A stretch of 64,000 bases of DNA from Chitinophaga varians (GCF_012641275.1 NZ_JABAIA010000003.1:1364001-1428000), one strand, 5' to 3'. Positions 43,849 through 54,692 are shown, counted from the first letter of the stretch. Notes: generated from the sequence alone by a model not told the origin. Program-made: numbers and translations.

Positions 43849-44619
43849 TTATACGATCGTTACTTTGATGCCCATATCTTCCATGGCTTTTACGAGATGT
43901 GGGGAGATGCCGGTGTCGGTGATCACTTCGTCCACGTCTTCCAGGCCACAGATGCGGCCAAATCCTCTTTTTCCGAACTTGGTGGAGTCTGCCAGTACAA
44001 TGATTTTCTGTACTGTAGCGATCATCTTCTGATTGAGATGCGCCTCCATGATATTGGAAGTGGTAAGGCCAAATTCCAGGTCAATACCGTCTACCCCCAG
44101 GAACAGTTTACTACAGGAGAAGTCTTCCAGTATTTTTTCCGCATACGGGCCCGTCACCGAGGATGAGCTGGTACGGAGCTGGCCGCCGAGTTGTATCACT
44201 TCCACATCGGGGATGCGGATCAGTTCCAGCGCTACGTTCAGCGCGCCGGTGATCACTGTCAGATGCCCTTTGGGATGTATATTTTTAGCCAGCGCCAGCA
44301 CGGAGGTGCCCGATGCGATGATGATTGCGTCGTTGGGTGCTATGAGCGCCGCTGCCGCCAGGCCGATATTGTTTTTCTCTTCGCTGCGCAGCTTCTCCTT
44401 TTCATTCACCGGTTTATCGTTGGTGTAAGGATTATTGATGGAGGCGCCTCCATGCGAGCGGAACAGCAGTGCTTTATCTTCCAGCAGTTTCAGGTCTTTA
44501 CGTATAGTCACGCCCGATACATCGAGCTCTTTGCAGAGGTCGACCACATTTACGTATCCTTTTTCTGCCAGTTTATCCAGTATAAACTTGTGGCGTTCAG
44601 CTATATTGATCATAGACAT
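43849..44619 (-). CDS. glpR: DeoR/GlpR family transcriptional regulator
   Basis: A 256-residue DeoR-family repressor: N-terminal HTH (AERHKFILDKLAEKGYVNVV, then VSGVTIRKDLKLLE) and a C-terminal sugar-phosphate sensor domain (IGLAAAALI, IIIASGTSVLALA, LGVDGID). It is divergent from glpD across 306 bp, so it is named GlpR by context; glycerol 3-phosphate would be the expected inducer. The start is at 44619 (or 44613); a longer ORF to 44676 is not supported. Confidence 0.88.
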   Translation of the reverse strand: MSMINIAERHKFILDKLAEKGYVNVVDLCKELDVSGVTIRKDLKLLEDKALLFRSHGGASINNPYTNDKPVNEKEKLRSEEKNNIGLAAAALIAPNDAIIIASGTSVLALAKNIHPKGHLTVITGALNVALELIRIPDVEVIQLGGQLRTSSSSVTGPYAEKILEDFSCSKLFLGVDGIDLEFGLTTSNIMEAHLNQKMIATVQKIIVLADSTKFGKRGFGRICGLEDVDEVITDTGISPHLVKAMEDMGIKVTIV

Positions 44620-44925
44620 ATCACATAAAAATAACGTATTAAAACCTATTGGCAAGTTTTTTCGCTCGCAAAGCATTCAAAGAGAGCGAAAAAGCAAGGC
44701 GTCCATTTTCGATCTATTTTCTATTATTACATTTTTATCCAGTGAAAGTTTCATTTGGAAGAAACTGAAAAGTCCGCCATTGCTCACAGCCATTTTCCCT
44801 TTCATCCAAAAAATATTTCACTTTCTCGTTTATTTTTCTATTTTGGTTTCGAATTGTTTTATTTTCTTTTATTTTACACTCAAATATAACAATTTGAAAG
44901 TAATTAAAAGGAACATTGTAAATAT
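44620..44925. promoter_or_regulatory. glpR-glpD divergent control region
   Basis: A 306-bp AT-rich divergent region without a gene. TTTTTCGCTC (44658-44667) and GAGCGAAAAA (44684-44693) form a 10-bp inverted repeat with a 16-bp spacer near the glpR start, the form expected for DeoR-type sites. Further TTTCG words occur at about 44717, 44834 and 44847. A promoter-like ACAATTTG lies about 30 bp before glpD. Confidence 0.5.
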
Positions 44926-46527
44926 ATGAACAGACCGGAATCAATCAAAAGCCTGCGATCCATGTCTGCCCGTACCTGGGACATGATCATTATAGGAGGA
45001 GGAGCCACAGGCCTGGGGATAGCCATGGACGCCGCTTCCAGGGGGTATAAAACCCTGCTGCTGGAACAGGCGGACTTTGCCAAAGGAACATCCAGTCGCG
45101 CTACCAAACTGGTACACGGCGGCGTAAGATACCTGGCGCAAGGCGACGTGGCACTGGTAAGGGAAGCATTATATGAAAGGGGGCTATTGCTCCACAACGC
45201 CCCTCACCTGGCACATAACCAACAGTTTATCATTCCTCATTACTCCTGGTGGCAGGGCCCTTTTTATACTATCGGTCTGAAAGTATATGACCTGCTCTCC
45301 GGCCGGTTGAGCCTGGGCAAGTCCAAACACATTGGTAAAAACGAAGTCACTCAGCGGTTGCCCAATATACAGGCCGAAGGCCTCAAAGGCGGCATCGTAT
45401 ATCACGACGGTCAGTTTGACGATGCCCGTCTTGCTGTGAACATTGCACAAACGGCCGCAGAAAATGGCGCCGTGCTGCTCAATTACTGTAAGGTTGACGG
45501 CCTGCTGAAAGAGAACGGTAAAGTCAGCGGTGTGACCGCCACCGACCTGGAAAGCGGCGAGTCCTTCCACCAGGCTGCCCGCACCGTCATTAACGCTACG
45601 GGCGTATTTGTGGATGAGATACTGCAACTGGACAATCCCGGTGCCCGTCCGATGGTACGTCCCAGCCAGGGCGTACACCTGGTGCTCGACTCGTCTTTTT
45701 TGCAAAGCAGCAGCGCTATCATGATACCAAAAACATCCGACGGCCGTGTACTCTTTGCCGTGCCCTGGCACAACAAAGTATTGCTGGGCACCACCGACAC
45801 GCCTTTGGAATCACACAGCATGGAGCCGGTAGCACTGGAACAGGAAATAGATTTCATTCTCGCCACCGCTGCACAATACCTCACGCGCACGCCTACACGT
45901 GCCGATGTACTCAGTGTATTCGCGGGCTTGCGCCCACTGGCAGCGCCACAGAAAGATACCAACAGCACCAAGGAAATTTCCCGCAGCCACAAAATCATTG
46001 TAGCGCCCTCCGGACTGATCACCATCACCGGCGGCAAATGGACCACTTTCCGCAAAATGGCTGAAGACACCGTGGATGAAGCTATCCGTCAGGGTAACAT
46101 CACACCGGCCAAATGCAATACCAAAACATTACGCATACACGGATACCAGAAACAGCCCATGGCACAGGTCCCGCTGGACGTATACGGCAGCGATGCCGCA
46201 CAGCTACAGGCACTGGCGGCCATGCGCCCGGAATTTGCCCAAACACTCCACCCCCGGCTGCCCTATATCAAAGCACAGGTGATATGGGCCGTGAGACAGG
46301 AAATGGCACGCACCATAGAAGACACTCTTGCCAGGAGGACAAGGGCGCTGTTCCTCGATGCACAGGCAGCCATCGACATGGCGCCGGAAGTGGCCGCACT
46401 GATGGCCGCAGAACTGGGCAAAGACGAGGCATGGCAACAACAACAGGTAAAAGCCTTTGGCGCCGTGGCACAAAACTATTTGCTGAAAAATGTCCGTACA
46501 CGCGAACAATTGCCTGTCGGCGCTTAA
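44926..46527 (+). CDS. glpD: Glycerol-3-phosphate dehydrogenase (FAD-dependent)
   Basis: Oxidises glycerol 3-phosphate to dihydroxyacetone phosphate at the inner membrane, passing electrons to quinone. The 533-residue protein begins with the FAD motif IIGGGATGLGIAMDAASRGY, followed by SRATKLVHGGVRYL and later GLITITGGKWTTFRKMAED, typical of GlpD. It is the first gene of glpD-glpK-glpF-GDPD-susC-susD-pafA. Confidence 0.96.
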   Translation: MNRPESIKSLRSMSARTWDMIIIGGGATGLGIAMDAASRGYKTLLLEQADFAKGTSSRATKLVHGGVRYLAQGDVALVREALYERGLLLHNAPHLAHNQQFIIPHYSWWQGPFYTIGLKVYDLLSGRLSLGKSKHIGKNEVTQRLPNIQAEGLKGGIVYHDGQFDDARLAVNIAQTAAENGAVLLNYCKVDGLLKENGKVSGVTATDLESGESFHQAARTVINATGVFVDEILQLDNPGARPMVRPSQGVHLVLDSSFLQSSSAIMIPKTSDGRVLFAVPWHNKVLLGTTDTPLESHSMEPVALEQEIDFILATAAQYLTRTPTRADVLSVFAGLRPLAAPQKDTNSTKEISRSHKIIVAPSGLITITGGKWTTFRKMAEDTVDEAIRQGNITPAKCNTKTLRIHGYQKQPMAQVPLDVYGSDAAQLQALAAMRPEFAQTLHPRLPYIKAQVIWAVRQEMARTIEDTLARRTRALFLDAQAAIDMAPEVAALMAAELGKDEAWQQQQVKAFGAVAQNYLLKNVRTREQLPVGA

Positions 46528-46587
46528 GGCACGGCAACAGACATTCCACTATAGCCAACTATATTATCCACGCAGAAAAAGAAAAAC

Positions 46588-48081
46588 ATGACCAAATACG
46601 TAATGGCGCTGGACCAGGGTACCACCAGCTCACGAGCCATCATCTTTGACAAAACAGGAGCCATTATTTCTGTAGCACAGAAAGAATTCACGCAGCTGTT
46701 TCCCGCACCGGGATGGGTAGAACACGACCCCGCTGAAATATGGAGCAGCCAGATAGGCGTAGCCACCGAAGCAATGGCCAAAGTTGGCCTCGAAGGTGGC
46801 AACATCGCCGCCATCGGTATTACCAACCAGCGGGAGACCACCATTGTATGGGACCGTGAGACAGGCAAACCGGTACACAACGCCATCGTATGGCAGGACC
46901 GCCGTACCGCTGCTTTTTGCGACAGCCTGAAAGCCGGCGGCAAAGAAGAACTGATCAGGACCAAAACCGGTCTCGTGATAGATGCCTATTTCTCCGGCAC
47001 CAAAGTAAAATGGATACTGGACAACGTTAGTGGCGCCCGTGAAAGAGCCGCCCAGGGCAAACTGGCTTTCGGCACTGTAGACGCCTGGCTTGTGTGGAAC
47101 CTCACCCATGGCGCCGTACATGCCACCGATATCACCAACGCCTCCCGTACCATGTTGTTCAACATCCACACACAAACATGGGACGAAGAACTGCTGGCAC
47201 TGCTGGACATTCCTGCCTCCATGCTGCCTGAAGTAAAAGAATCCAGTGAAGTATGCGGCCTCACCGCTCCGGGTGTTTTCGCTGAACAGATACCTATTTC
47301 CGGTATCGCCGGCGATCAGCATGCCGCCTTGTTCGGCCAGATGTGCACCGAGCCCGGCATGGTTAAAAACACCTATGGCACCGGCTGTTTTATGCTGATG
47401 AACATCGGCCCGAAACCTATTCTCAGCAAAAACAACCTGCTGACCACCGTTGCCTGGAAAGTGAACGGAGAAACACACTATGCCCTCGAAGGCAGCATCT
47501 TCATTGCCGGCGCTATCGTGCAGTGGCTGCGTGACGGCCTGGGCATCATCCGCTCCTCTTCCGAAGTAGAGGCGCTGGCAGCCAAAGCCGCACAGAACGA
47601 CGGCGTATACCTGGTGCCGGCCTTCGCCGGACTGGGGGCCCCTTACTGGGACCAGCATGCCCGTGGCACGCTCGTAGGCATGACCCGCGGCACCAACGCT
47701 TCACATATCGCCCGTGCCGCGCTCGAGAGCATCGCCTACCAGACCATGGACGTGCTCAAAGCCATGGAAGCCGATGCCGGTATTAGCATACAGGAATTGC
47801 GCGTAGATGGCGGCGCCACCGGCAACAACCTGCTCATGCAGTTCCAGGCCGATATCCTGCAAGCGAAAGTAGTACGCCCGGGCATCACCGAAACCACCGC
47901 CCTGGGAGCCGCCTACCTCGCGGGACTGGCCACCGGTTACTGGCAAAATCTGGAAGACATCCGCAGCCAGTGGCAAATGGAAAAAACCTTTGCACCTGAC
48001 CCGCAGCAACAACAGCGCGAAACATGGATCAACGGATGGCATAAAGCCGTAGATGCAGCCAGGCACTGGGCACAACAATAA
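46588..48081 (+). CDS. glpK: Glycerol kinase
   Basis: Phosphorylates glycerol to glycerol 3-phosphate. The 497-residue FGGY kinase has [15 protein letters not shown] at the start, [15 protein letters not shown], and the C-terminal signature [18 protein letters not shown]. It sits 60 bp after glpD and 38 bp before glpF, as in classical glp operons. Confidence 0.97.
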   Translation: MTKYVMALDQGTTSSRAIIFDKTGAIISVAQKEFTQLFPAPGWVEHDPAEIWSSQIGVATEAMAKVGLEGGNIAAIGITNQRETTIVWDRETGKPVHNAIVWQDRRTAAFCDSLKAGGKEELIRTKTGLVIDAYFSGTKVKWILDNVSGARERAAQGKLAFGTVDAWLVWNLTHGAVHATDITNASRTMLFNIHTQTWDEELLALLDIPASMLPEVKESSEVCGLTAPGVFAEQIPISGIAGDQHAALFGQMCTEPGMVKNTYGTGCFMLMNIGPKPILSKNNLLTTVAWKVNGETHYALEGSIFIAGAIVQWLRDGLGIIRSSSEVEALAAKAAQNDGVYLVPAFAGLGAPYWDQHARGTLVGMTRGTNASHIARAALESIAYQTMDVLKAMEADAGISIQELRVDGGATGNNLLMQFQADILQAKVVRPGITETTALGAAYLAGLATGYWQNLEDIRSQWQMEKTFAPDPQQQQRETWINGWHKAVDAARHWAQQ

Positions 48082-48119
48082 TATCAACCAAATATAAAAC
48101 CAACAAATCACCAATCTCT

Positions 48120-48848
48120 ATGTCTCCGATTTTAGCAGAATTTATAGGCACTGCATTACTGCTCCTGCTGGGCAATGGCGTAGTAGCCAATGTGGTGCTC
48201 AACAAAACCAAGGGCAACAGCGGCGGATGGATCGTTATCACCACCGGCTGGGCGCTGGCCGTATATGTAGGCGTAGTGGTGGCCGGCCCTTACAGCGGCG
48301 CACATCTCAATCCCGCTGTGACCGTAGCGTTGGCCGCTGCCGGCAAATTCAACTGGGCTGACGTGCCCATGTTTGTTGTAGCACAACTGGCAGGCGCTAT
48401 GCTGGGCACTTCCCTGGTTTGGTACAACTACAAAGACCACCTGGACGCCACGCCCGACAATGGCCTGCAACGCGCCTGCTTCTGCACGGAGCCGGCTATA
48501 CGTAAACCGCTGCGTAACTTTATCTGCGAAGTGACTGGTACGTTCGTACTGCTCTTTACCATCTTCTACTTTACCGGTGCAGAACTGGGCAGCGATAAAA
48601 CGCCTGTGGGACTGGGTTCCCTGGGCGCCGTACCTGTAGCTTTCCTGGTGTGGGCCATCGGTCTTTCCCTTGGCGGCACCACTGGTTACGCCATCAACCC
48701 GGCCAGAGACCTGGGCCCCCGCATCATGCACGCCATCCTGCCGATGAACGGCAAAGGCCATAGTGACTGGGGTTATGCCTGGATACCGGTTGCCGGTCCG
48801 CTGGCAGGTGGCGTGCTCGCCGCAGCCCTGTACCTGCTGCTGAAATAA
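48120..48848 (+). CDS. glpF: Glycerol facilitator (aquaglyceroporin, MIP family)
   Basis: A 242-residue MIP channel with six membrane helices. Both NPA boxes are present: AHLNPAVTVAL and GYAINPARDLGPR; an aspartate after the second NPA (NPARD) is the mark of glycerol-type channels. It moves glycerol across the inner membrane and lies directly downstream of glpK. Confidence 0.96.
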   Translation: MSPILAEFIGTALLLLLGNGVVANVVLNKTKGNSGGWIVITTGWALAVYVGVVVAGPYSGAHLNPAVTVALAAAGKFNWADVPMFVVAQLAGAMLGTSLVWYNYKDHLDATPDNGLQRACFCTEPAIRKPLRNFICEVTGTFVLLFTIFYFTGAELGSDKTPVGLGSLGAVPVAFLVWAIGLSLGGTTGYAINPARDLGPRIMHAILPMNGKGHSDWGYAWIPVAGPLAGGVLAAALYLLLK

Positions 48849-48927
48849 AAATTTCGTTTAGTAACCATCATACATATGCGAACGCACGTTTGAAAAAATG
48901 AATACAACCTGTAACAATTCATCAACA

Positions 48928-49866
48928 ATGAAAAAACAAATGAATGTCCGGCTGATGGCCTGTGCCATGGCAGCTGCCGCCACTGTTTTTACAGCCTGTA
49001 AAACATCAAAGCCCACCACCGCTTTACAGCACAAAGACCTGCCTGCCTTCTTTAAAGTAGGCCACCGCGGTACCCGGGGACTGATGCCGGAAAACACCAT
49101 CCCGGCCATGTACAAAGGCATCGAGACGGGCGCCAACACCATCGAATTCGATGTACACATCACCAAAGACGGCCAGGTGGTAGTATACCACGACGCCTCC
49201 TTCACACCGTCTTACACCACCATGCCTGATGGCAAAGACATCGCGGCCGCAGAACGCAGCAAGTACATTTTCTACCAGATGAACTACGCCGATATCCGTC
49301 GTTTTATCATCGGTGAGAAACCGTATCCCGCTTTCCCCGAACAGGAACGCCTCCGCTCCTATGCGCCGCTGCTGGGTGAAATGATCGACTCCGTAGAGAA
49401 CTATACTAACAAACACCACCTGCCTCCTGTTTACTATCTGCTGGAAGTAAAGTCTTCCGAAAAAACAGATGGCACTGAACAACCCTCTCCGGAAGAATAC
49501 ATGAAGATCATGATGGCCGTAAAACAATTGAAGCCATTGGGCAACCGCCTGCTGATCCAGTCCTTCGACATGCGCCCGCTGCAGGTGCTGCATAAAACGC
49601 ATCCGCACATCAGACTGGGCTTCCTCACCGGCGACAAACACGTAACGTTTGAGCAGAATATGCAACAGCTGGGCTTTACACCCACCTTCTACAATCCGGC
49701 TTACCCACTGGTGACACCGGAGCTGATCAAAAAATGTCATGACCAACATATGCTGATTGTTCCGTGGACAGTACAGGAACCGGCAGAAATGAAACAATTA
49801 AAAGCCATGGGCGTAGACGGTATCATTACAGATTATCCCAACAGGCTGGAAGAAGCGATCAAATAA
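48928..49866 (+). CDS. glpQ: Glycerophosphodiester phosphodiesterase, lipoprotein
   Basis: Cleaves glycerophosphodiesters to glycerol 3-phosphate and an alcohol. A lipoprotein signal ends in VFTAC. The TIM-barrel GDPD motifs are GHRGTRGLMPENT (HR and E), EFDVHITKDGQVVVYHD, and a C-terminal VDGIITDYP. The start is taken at 48928; the ATG at 48898 is an alternative with a longer leader. Placement in the glp operon points to use of phospholipid head-group debris. Confidence 0.94.
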   Translation: MKKQMNVRLMACAMAAAATVFTACKTSKPTTALQHKDLPAFFKVGHRGTRGLMPENTIPAMYKGIETGANTIEFDVHITKDGQVVVYHDASFTPSYTTMPDGKDIAAAERSKYIFYQMNYADIRRFIIGEKPYPAFPEQERLRSYAPLLGEMIDSVENYTNKHHLPPVYYLLEVKSSEKTDGTEQPSPEEYMKIMMAVKQLKPLGNRLLIQSFDMRPLQVLHKTHPHIRLGFLTGDKHVTFEQNMQQLGFTPTFYNPAYPLVTPELIKKCHDQHMLIVPWTVQEPAEMKQLKAMGVDGIITDYPNRLEEAIK

Positions 49867-49892
49867 TATCAACCAAAAAAAAGAAAACAGCT

Positions 49893-52800
49893 ATGAAATT
49901 GCGAACACGGTTCCGGGCATTCCGTCCGGCTGGTATGCTATTGCTATGCCTCGGAATCATCCTTATCTCTGTCACATCCCTGTATGCACAGGATGTCAGC
50001 ATCACCGGTAAAATAACCGGCGCCGGCGGCACACCACTGCCCGGCGTTAGTATCCAGGTGGCAGGTACCACCAAAGGCGCCAGCACCAGCGCCGACGGAC
50101 AGTTCAAACTGAACGCTCCTACAGGTTCTACGTTAAAAATCTCATTTATCGGTTACCTCTCCAAAGAGATCAAAGTAACCAATGCCACCCCGCTGCATAT
50201 CACGCTGGAAGAAGATGTACAAAAGCTCAACGACGTGGTGGTGGTAGGTTATGGCACACAGAAAAAAGCCACGCTCACCGGCGCTATTACCACTGTATCC
50301 ATGGCCCAACAGGAAGGCCGCCCGCTGACCAACGCCAGTAACGCGTTGCAGGGCGTTCCCGGTGTGTTCACCAACCTAAGCAACAGCCAGCCTGGTGTAG
50401 ACCGCAGCACGATCCGCATCCGTGGCGTGGGTACGCTCAGCAGTAACGAACCGCTGGTATTGGTTGACGGAATTGAGTATTCCATGGATGAACTGAATCC
50501 GAACGATATCGAGACGATCACCGTGCTGAAAGATGCTGCTGCGGCCATCTACGGCTCGCGTGCAGCCAGTGGCGTTATCCTGGTGACCACCAAAAAAGGC
50601 AAAGGAGCATCTAAAATCAACTACAGCTACTATCGTGGCGTACAGAAAGCTACCTATCTGCCCGATATCATCGACGATCCGATCGCCTACATGAAGCTGA
50701 AAAACCAGGCCAACCTGAATGAAGGCACCACCAAAGTAGATTATTCAGACGCACAGATCGCAGAATATGAAAAGGGCATGGCCACAAATCCTATCCTGTA
50801 TCCTGCGAATAACTGGTATAACATCGCACTCAAAAACGGCGTTATTCAGAAACATGACCTGAGTGTGGCAGGTAGCACTGACAAATACCAGTACCGTCTG
50901 TCACTCGGTTATCTCGACAGGGAAGGTATCCTTTTCGGCCCTGGTAACCACGAGAAAAAATATTCTGTAGGCCTTAACACCTCCATGCAAGTCACCCAAA
51001 GGCTGAGAGCAGGCTTGACACTGGATGGCTACTATCGCAATTATACGCAGCCTTTTTATAACTCCACCTGGGAATACCTCGCCCGCGCACTGCCTATCCT
51101 GACAGATACGCTGGAAGATGGCCGCTATGGCAATTCCTGGATGAGGACTTCCGGCCGTAACAACTGGGAGCATCCCCGCATGTTGTCCTACAATGGCTTG
51201 CAGACCAAGATCGTACAACGTTTTCTGGCGACCATCTTTGCTGAATACAAGTTGCCATTTGATATCAATTACAATATCAAATTTGGCGTTGATAAGTACG
51301 ATGGCCAGCTGACCCAATTCACGCCGCGTATGCAGACATTTGACCCTAAAACCAATGTCGCTACCAACTGGAACAATCCCAACACGGCGCCGCGTTCGTA
51401 CAAGACGGATTACAATGACATGAACATCCACTTCTACAACACGCTGGACTGGAAAAAAACTTTTGCCGCCAAACATAACCTGAGCGTGATGCTCGGCGCC
51501 AGCTATGACAACTTCGACAAGGACCAGTTTGATGCCAGCATGTATGGCTACCTGGACGGCACACTGGACGCACTGAGCGCCGGCGTGTACTGGAACGCCA
51601 CTTCCGGCAATACCACCCGCGATGTGCTGGAGTCTTACTTTGGCCGTGCCAACTATGACTACGACGGCAAGTACCTGTTTGAAGCCGCTTTCCGTTATGA
51701 CGGTTCTTCCCGTTTCGCTCCCGGAAAACGCTGGGGCTTCTACCCTTCCGCTTCCGCAGGATGGCGCATAGATAAAGAGTCCTTCTTCCAGTCCCGCCTG
51801 ATTGACGTATTGAAACTGCGCGCTTCCGTAGGCCAGTTGGGCACACAGGCAGTAGCGTTATACAGCTATACGCCTTCAGTGAGCATGGGTGAAGACTACA
51901 GCTTTGGCGGCAATGCCCCTGTACTGGGTTCCGGCGCTGCTGTTACCAGTGCGGTAGATCCGGGGATCAAATGGGAAGTAACCACCACCTATAACGCCGG
52001 TGTGGACGTCAACCTGTTCAAAAGCCGTTTAGCCGTTACCGTTGATGTGTATAAAAAAATCACCGACGGCATTTTGCGGGCAGTGGCGCTTCCTTCGCAG
52101 GTAGGTAACCTGGCCGGGCCTAAAAGAAACGTAGGCCGTGTAGACAACACCGGTATCGAACTGGTGCTGCAATACAAAAATAATATCGGCAACCTCGACT
52201 ATAGTGTGTACGGTAATGCGTCGTACAACAAAAACGAGGTGATAGACCTGAGAGGCGAAAAAATCTACAGTGGAAACACCATTACACAGGCAGGTTATCC
52301 GATAGACGCCTACTATGTACTATTGTCTGACGGCATCTTCCAGTCCGACGAAGAAGTAGCTAAAAGCGCCTTCCAGAGCGGAAAAACCAAAGCCGGTTAC
52401 ATTAAGTACAAAGATATCAATGGCGATGGCGTGATCAACGGTGACGACCGTGTAGCGTTAGATGCTTCTTCTTCAGTGCCCAAATGGACATTCGGTTTTG
52501 GCTTCAACCTAGGCTATAAAGGCATCTCCCTGAGCGCCTCTTTCCAGGGTATTGCCGGTGTTAAAGCCTACCCAGTGGGTAACCTGGCCTTACCCTTCGT
52601 AAATGGCGCCAATGCCACCAAAGAATGGTTAACAGACGTCTGGACGCCGACCAACACCAATGCGCGCCTGCCTATTGTCACTACCGGCACCAATGGCGTA
52701 GATAACTTCCGGGGCTCCGATTTCTGGCTGAGAAACAACTCTTATGTAAGAATGCGTAACCTCCAGCTGGGTTATTCCCTGCCTGACAGGTGGTTGTCTA

Positions 52801-52961
52801 AAGTAAAAATCAGCAAAGTGAATGTATTTGTGAATGGAGAAAACCTGCTGACGTTCTCCCGTTACAAAGACTTCGATCCGGAAGCTGTTCTGGACCAGAG
52901 CAACCTGTATCGTTACCCGATGCTGAAGACTTTTAACGGTGGACTGAACGTAACCTTCTAA
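49893..52961 (+). CDS. SusC/RagA family TonB-linked outer membrane protein
   Basis: A 1,022-residue SusC-type transporter: a signal peptide at about 1-32, then a carboxypeptidase-D-like domain (ITGKITGAGGTPLPGVSIQV), a VVVGYGTQKKATLTGAI stretch that marks SusC proteins, a TonB plug (GVGTLSSNEPLVLVDG) and a 22-strand-type barrel ending GGLNVTF. The start is the ATG at 49893; a longer ORF from 49764 runs through the GDPD gene in another frame. Its neighbours point to phosphorylated glycerol compounds as the substrate, not a sugar polymer. Confidence 0.95.
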   Translation: MKLRTRFRAFRPAGMLLLCLGIILISVTSLYAQDVSITGKITGAGGTPLPGVSIQVAGTTKGASTSADGQFKLNAPTGSTLKISFIGYLSKEIKVTNATPLHITLEEDVQKLNDVVVVGYGTQKKATLTGAITTVSMAQQEGRPLTNASNALQGVPGVFTNLSNSQPGVDRSTIRIRGVGTLSSNEPLVLVDGIEYSMDELNPNDIETITVLKDAAAAIYGSRAASGVILVTTKKGKGASKINYSYYRGVQKATYLPDIIDDPIAYMKLKNQANLNEGTTKVDYSDAQIAEYEKGMATNPILYPANNWYNIALKNGVIQKHDLSVAGSTDKYQYRLSLGYLDREGILFGPGNHEKKYSVGLNTSMQVTQRLRAGLTLDGYYRNYTQPFYNSTWEYLARALPILTDTLEDGRYGNSWMRTSGRNNWEHPRMLSYNGLQTKIVQRFLATIFAEYKLPFDINYNIKFGVDKYDGQLTQFTPRMQTFDPKTNVATNWNNPNTAPRSYKTDYNDMNIHFYNTLDWKKTFAAKHNLSVMLGASYDNFDKDQFDASMYGYLDGTLDALSAGVYWNATSGNTTRDVLESYFGRANYDYDGKYLFEAAFRYDGSSRFAPGKRWGFYPSASAGWRIDKESFFQSRLIDVLKLRASVGQLGTQAVALYSYTPSVSMGEDYSFGGNAPVLGSGAAVTSAVDPGIKWEVTTTYNAGVDVNLFKSRLAVTVDVYKKITDGILRAVALPSQVGNLAGPKRNVGRVDNTGIELVLQYKNNIGNLDYSVYGNASYNKNEVIDLRGEKIYSGNTITQAGYPIDAYYVLLSDGIFQSDEEVAKSAFQSGKTKAGYIKYKDINGDGVINGDDRVALDASSSVPKWTFGFGFNLGYKGISLSASFQGIAGVKAYPVGNLALPFVNGANATKEWLTDVWTPTNTNARLPIVTTGTNGVDNFRGSDFWLRNNSYVRMRNLQLGYSLPDRWLSKVKISKVNVFVNGENLLTFSRYKDFDPEAVLDQSNLYRYPMLKTFNGGLNVTF

Positions 52962-52982
52962 TCTTATTCAATCATGATCCAA

Positions 52983-54560
52983 ATGAAAAAGATACATATA
53001 GCGATAGTAGCCATGGGCCTGCTGGCGTCAGCCTGCAACAAAAGCCTGCTGGATACACAACCGCACGACAAATATACAGATGAGACTTTCTGGAGAACTC
53101 CGGAAGCCGCCAATGCAGCGCTGACCGGCTGTTATTCCGTGTTACGCAATGACGGCATCTACGGCGGCAAAGGTTCTAACAACGCTACGGCCCTCTGGGA
53201 AGAGACAATGTCACCCAATGCATACTATAAAACCAACGGAATGGCCTATAACTCCATCGCTTCCGGCCAGCAAATGCCCAGCAGCGGTGGTATCATCAGC
53301 TCCCGTTATGCCGACTGCTACGGCGGCATCGGCCGTTGCAATACTTTCCTGAAAAAAGTGGACGAAGTGCCCGGCATGGACGAAGCCCAGAAAAAAATCA
53401 TGAAAGGCCAGGCGCTCTTCCTGCGCGGTTTTTACTACTTCACCATACAAAACTACTATGGTGGCGTTCCGCTGATCCTGGACCCACCGGACATGAACAC
53501 CCAAAGCAAACTGCCGCGCAACAAACGTGAAGAAGTGATCGCACAGGTGATCAAAGACCTGGATGACGCAGCAGCTGTTTTACCGCTCACCTACGGCGCC
53601 ACAGACAAGGGCAGAGCCACCAAAGGCGCTGCCATGGCGCTGAAGGCAAGGGTATTATTGTACGAAGCCAGTCCCCTGCTGAACCCGGGCAACGACGCAG
53701 CCAAATGGGCCGCCGCAGCTGCCGCTGCCAAAGCGGTCATGGACCTGGGTGGCACCGGGTATGGATTATTTGCCAACTATCGCAACCTGTTCCTCAAAGC
53801 TAATGAAAACAACAAAGAAGTTATTTTCGACGTGCAGTACATGTTCCCTAACCAGGGCAACTCTTTCGACCTGATCTGCTCTCAGTATAACTCCAACGCG
53901 CCACTGCTGGGCCTTGCGCAAGCCTATTATATGAAGAATGGATTGCCGATCACAGATCCCGCTTCCGGATACGATGCCACGAAGCCTTATCTGAACCGTG
54001 ATCCACGCCTGCAGGGCACCATCACTTTCCCAACCGACATGTACCAGGGCAAGAAAGTAGACTCCAGCCGCTTTGCGATTACCGGTTATGGCGTTAAAAA
54101 ATTCAGCGTGTATGACACGCTGGCCCCCGCACAGGCAGATAAAGACCTGAAAGGCGGTCAGTCAGAAATCAACTTCATTGTGCTGCGTTATGCTGACATC
54201 CTGATGATGTATGCCGAAGCGCAAAACGAAGCGGCGGGCCCTGATGCAACCGTATACGCAGCGCTGAACCAGCTCCGTGACCGGGTGGGCATGCCGCGTT
54301 TCAATCCGGGACTTTCCAAAGATGACATGCGCCGCGAGATACGTCATGAAAGACGCGTGGAATTTGCAGGTGAAGGATTATATTATAACGATATCCGTCG
54401 CTGGAAGACAGCCGAGACGGAGCTGAACACTGAGATCTATGACTTCGCCGGCAAGGTGCTGGAAAAAAGGACCTTCAACCCCAAACGTGACTACTGGTGG
54501 CCTATCCCGCAGGGAGAAAAGGACCTGAACCCTAATCTGGAGCAGAATCCGGGATACTAG
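52983..54560 (+). CDS. SusD/RagB family surface lipoprotein
   Basis: The partner of the SusC protein, which lids its pore and binds the substrate. The 525-residue protein has the lipobox LLASAC, then SusD helices with TPEAANAALTGCYSVLRNDG near the start and the C-terminal RHERRVEFAGEGLYYNDIRR block that marks the RagB/SusD family. Start at 52983 (MKKIHIA); an ATG at 52974 is three codons upstream. It lies 21 bp after susC. Confidence 0.95.
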   Translation: MKKIHIAIVAMGLLASACNKSLLDTQPHDKYTDETFWRTPEAANAALTGCYSVLRNDGIYGGKGSNNATALWEETMSPNAYYKTNGMAYNSIASGQQMPSSGGIISSRYADCYGGIGRCNTFLKKVDEVPGMDEAQKKIMKGQALFLRGFYYFTIQNYYGGVPLILDPPDMNTQSKLPRNKREEVIAQVIKDLDDAAAVLPLTYGATDKGRATKGAAMALKARVLLYEASPLLNPGNDAAKWAAAAAAAKAVMDLGGTGYGLFANYRNLFLKANENNKEVIFDVQYMFPNQGNSFDLICSQYNSNAPLLGLAQAYYMKNGLPITDPASGYDATKPYLNRDPRLQGTITFPTDMYQGKKVDSSRFAITGYGVKKFSVYDTLAPAQADKDLKGGQSEINFIVLRYADILMMYAEAQNEAAGPDATVYAALNQLRDRVGMPRFNPGLSKDDMRREIRHERRVEFAGEGLYYNDIRRWKTAETELNTEIYDFAGKVLEKRTFNPKRDYWWPIPQGEKDLNPNLEQNPGY

Positions 54561-54625
54561 TATTCATCCAGCTATTTGTCCGTTCATACAAAAAAAAGCA
54601 GCATAATTGCGGAAACGGAATAAAC

Positions 54626-54660
54626 TTAGCGGTTCTGGCCTGAGGGACCAGGACCGCTAA
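54626..54660 (+). terminator. Hairpin between susD and pafA
   Basis: 13-bp arms 54626-54638 and 54648-54660 with one or two mismatches, not followed by a clear T run. It may lower, rather than end, transcription into pafA. Confidence 0.5.
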
Positions 54661-54692
54661 CTATTTACAGCTATATAGAAATCTAAAAAAAC

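Noticed and set aside
46630-47658. 342-codon minus-strand frame inside glpK
   Set aside because: Antisense shadow of a conserved kinase; no family features.
49764-49892. Upstream extension of the SusC reading frame
   Set aside because: It overlaps the GDPD gene in a different frame and lacks a signal peptide; the ATG at 49893 gives a clean one.
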